From: Bacteroidia bacterium
Lineage (GTDB): Bacteria; Bacteroidota; Bacteroidia; Chitinophagales; BACL12
DNA: 58,540 nt
Assembly: GCA_030432405.1 (NCBI GenBank)
Contig: JAUIHG010000003.1
Coordinates: forward strand, 1-58,540
Reading direction: 5' to 3'
Part shown: one piece after another, positions 57,072 through 58,540 of the stretch
Position numbering within the stretch: position 1 is the first letter of the stretch
Layout: the number at the start of each line of letters is the position of its first letter
Translations under genes and position numbers: made by a program
The notes under the pieces: generated by a model
What the model saw: only the letters and a program-made list of their open reading frames with translations
The model's database searches: none
What the model was told of the DNA's origin: nothing

Positions 57072-57674
57072 TTAACGCATGGAAGGCGGCAGAATCACTT
57101 TGTCAATGACGTGAACCACACCGTTTTTGGCCATCACATCGGCCATGATGACCCGGGCGCTGTTGACTTTCACGCCATTGTCGTATTTGGTGATTTCGAG
57201 GGTCTCGCCCTGCACTGTTTTGGGCGTCATGCCGTCCTTGACTTTGGCGGCGGGGTAAGAGCCGGAAAGCACATGATAGGTCAGCACCGCGGCCAACTTT
57301 TCTTTGTTTTCCGGTTTGAGCAGCATCTCAAGGGTGCCTTCGGGCAGGGCTTCAAACGCTTTGTTGGTGGGAGCAAAGACGGTGAAGGGGCCTTTGCCTT
57401 TCAGGGTCTGTACCAATCCGGCGGCTTTCACGGCCGTCACCAGCGTGCTTAACTCATCGGTGGACACGGCCAGTTCCACCAGGTCCTGATCGCCGGCAGG
57501 CGTTTCCACAGGGGCAATGGTTCCGGCATCGCTGCTGGCGGTGGCGGATCCGAAATCCGTGTTGTTGTTGGTTTCTTGATTTTGGGCATTTGCACTGCCG
57601 CCGCATTGGGCGTTTACCGAACCCATCGAAAACAGGGCAAGGATCAGGGCAAAGGGGAAGAATCGCTTGTTCAT
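57072..57674 (-). CDS. Fasciclin (FAS1) domain secreted protein
   Basis: The 200-residue protein has a signal peptide (FFPFALILALFSMGSVNAQ), an Asn/Thr/Ala-rich linker, and one FAS1 domain: LSTLVTAVKAAGLVQTLKGKGPFTVFAPTNKAFEALPEGTLEML, AAVLTYHVLSGSYPAAKV, VQGETLEITKYDNGVKVN, AKNGVVHVIDKVILPP. FAS1 proteins mediate adhesion. It is monocistronic, with the SDR gene 184 bp upstream on the same strand. Confidence 0.93.
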   Translation of the reverse strand: MNKRFFPFALILALFSMGSVNAQCGGSANAQNQETNNNTDFGSATASSDAGTIAPVETPAGDQDLVELAVSTDELSTLVTAVKAAGLVQTLKGKGPFTVFAPTNKAFEALPEGTLEMLLKPENKEKLAAVLTYHVLSGSYPAAKVKDGMTPKTVQGETLEITKYDNGVKVNSARVIMADVMAKNGVVHVIDKVILPPSMR

Positions 57675-57858
57675 AAGGTAGGGGGTATGGGGGATGGATT
57701 CCAGCCAGATTGGAAACGGATCACGCCTAATTGCGGTGTTTTCCGCCCATCTGCCATGGAGAAATGCGCCTCAGCATGGACACGAAACAGCAAGGCGTCC
57801 AATATGTTGACGACCCACCCTTTTTTGCCCCTTCTTTAACGCGCCATTAACGGAAGCC

Positions 57859-58540
57859 TCAGGCCAGGTAGCCTCCGTCAGCGGCATAGGTGCCGCCTGT
57901 GCAGTAGGCCGCAGCGTCCGAGGCCAGGAACAGTGCCAGCGCGGCCACCTCTTCCGGTGTGCCCATGCGGCCGAGCGGCAGTGGGCCGGTAATGCCTTTG
58001 AGGATTTTCTCATTGCTCCACAAGGCCTTGCTGAATTCGGTTTTGATCAGGCCGGGGCAAATGGTATTGACGCGGATGCCCACCGGACCCCACTCCTTGG
58101 CCATGACCTTGCCCAGGCTGATGAGGGCGGCCTTGCTGACGCTGTACAGGCCAAGCATGGGCTCGGGACTGACGCCACCCACGCTGGCCACATTGATGAT
58201 CGAGCCACCGCCGCGTTCCCGCATCCTGGGTTGAAGCGCCCTGGCCAGGGCGAAGGGGCCCTTCACGTTCACCGCCATGATCTTGTCAAAAGCACCTTCG
58301 TCTGCGTCGAGCAGAGGGCCGAAAATGGGGTTCGTGGCTGCGTTATTGACCAAAATGTCTACCCGCGGGTGCGCTGCCAGCACCTCGCCGATGAAGCGGC
58401 GCACAGCGGCCCGATCGCTGAAATCACACGCGTAGGGCGTGAAACTGCGACCCGTGGCGGTGACCGCGTGCGCGACGTGACTATCGGCAGTCAATTTGGT
58501 CGAGACTCCGATGATATCCGCGCCGGCCTCCGCCAGCGCC
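57859..58540 (-). CDS. SDR-family oxidoreductase, 5' end outside window
   Basis: The reading frame is open to the right edge, so the N-terminal part (including most of the Rossmann nucleotide-binding loop) lies outside. Present are VDILVNNAATNP (NNAG-type motif), SIINVASVGG, the catalytic tyrosine and lysine in GLYSVSKAALISL, and the C-terminal ICPGLIKTEF, GTPEEVAALALFLASDAAAYCTGGTYAADGGYLA. It is a classical short-chain dehydrogenase of the gluconate-dehydrogenase/FabG type; the substrate is unknown. The TTG at 58494 is probably an internal codon. Confidence 0.92.
   Translation of the reverse strand, partial: ALAEAGADIIGVSTKLTADSHVAHAVTATGRSFTPYACDFSDRAAVRRFIGEVLAAHPRVDILVNNAATNPIFGPLLDADEGAFDKIMAVNVKGPFALARALQPRMRERGGGSIINVASVGGVSPEPMLGLYSVSKAALISLGKVMAKEWGPVGIRVNTICPGLIKTEFSKALWSNEKILKGITGPLPLGRMGTPEEVAALALFLASDAAAYCTGGTYAADGGYLA

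Overview
The window comes from a GC-rich member of the Bacteroidota. Three secreted proteins end in type IX secretion (T9SS) sorting domains. Several proteins belong to families typical of the phylum (DUF4175, DUF5916, DUF3127, PorT-like barrels, SbsA-type Ig-like lipoproteins). Upstream regions carry the Bacteroidota -7 promoter element TAnnTTTG, with no obvious Shine-Dalgarno sequences. The order anti-sigma-type ATPase, ybeY, mnmG, Ig-like lipoprotein and the nearby purK-purE suggest Flavobacteriales or relatives; this placement is inference. No rRNA, intact tRNA, CRISPR array, transposase or phage gene was seen. The DNA looks like ordinary chromosome.

Layout. 1-6.9 kb: a retropepsin-like protein (cut by the left edge), a secreted protein with four glycogen-binding (CBM48/AMPK-type) modules, an aspartoacylase/ATP-grasp pair on the minus strand, and a T9SS cargo protein. 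6.9-12 kb: FKBP isomerase lipoprotein, a two-component pair whose sensor has an ethylene-receptor-like membrane domain, MscS, YebC, thioredoxin and an outer-membrane barrel. 12-18.3 kb: a minus-strand run of envelope proteins, an AraC-type regulator and a second MscS. 18.5-25.9 kb: Dps and a small envelope-stress operon (YtxH, holin-like, DUF1328, CsbD), a histidine kinase, HflX, SulP transporter, TetR regulator and YegP. 26-33 kb: alkaline phosphatase, VOC-domain protein, YceI with its MarR regulator, and a phosphate transporter. 33-47 kb: DUF4175 giant, anti-sigma-type ATPase, T9SS cargo, ybeY, a cluster of parS-like sites, mnmG, Ig-like lipoprotein, DUF3127, purK, purE, NYN nuclease. 47-58.5 kb: barrel protein, PDZ/T9SS protein, PD40 protein, UbiD decarboxylase, haloalkane dehalogenase, DUF5916 protein, fasciclin protein and an SDR cut by the right edge.

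Most notable observations: (1) a histidine kinase at 7896-9059 preserves, at constant offset, all seven residues known to be needed for ethylene binding in plant ETR1; (2) its start codon sits in the loop of a 16-bp hairpin followed by a T run; (3) five parS-like palindromes lie in 250 bp between ybeY and mnmG, so the replication origin is probably near; (4) a small palindrome, TTCGCC-(3-4 nt)-GGCGAA, is dispersed at eight places, three inside genes and in frame; (5) ybeY, mnmG and purK have -7 boxes ending only 4-6 nt before the start codon, suggesting leaderless mRNAs.

Functional themes are envelope homeostasis and stress (MscS x2, Dps, YtxH/CsbD operon, lipoproteins), phosphate acquisition (alkaline phosphatase, PiT-PhoU fusion), T9SS cargo, and core housekeeping (mnmG, ybeY, purEK, hflX, yebC). 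All calls are from reading the sequence; no database search was run.
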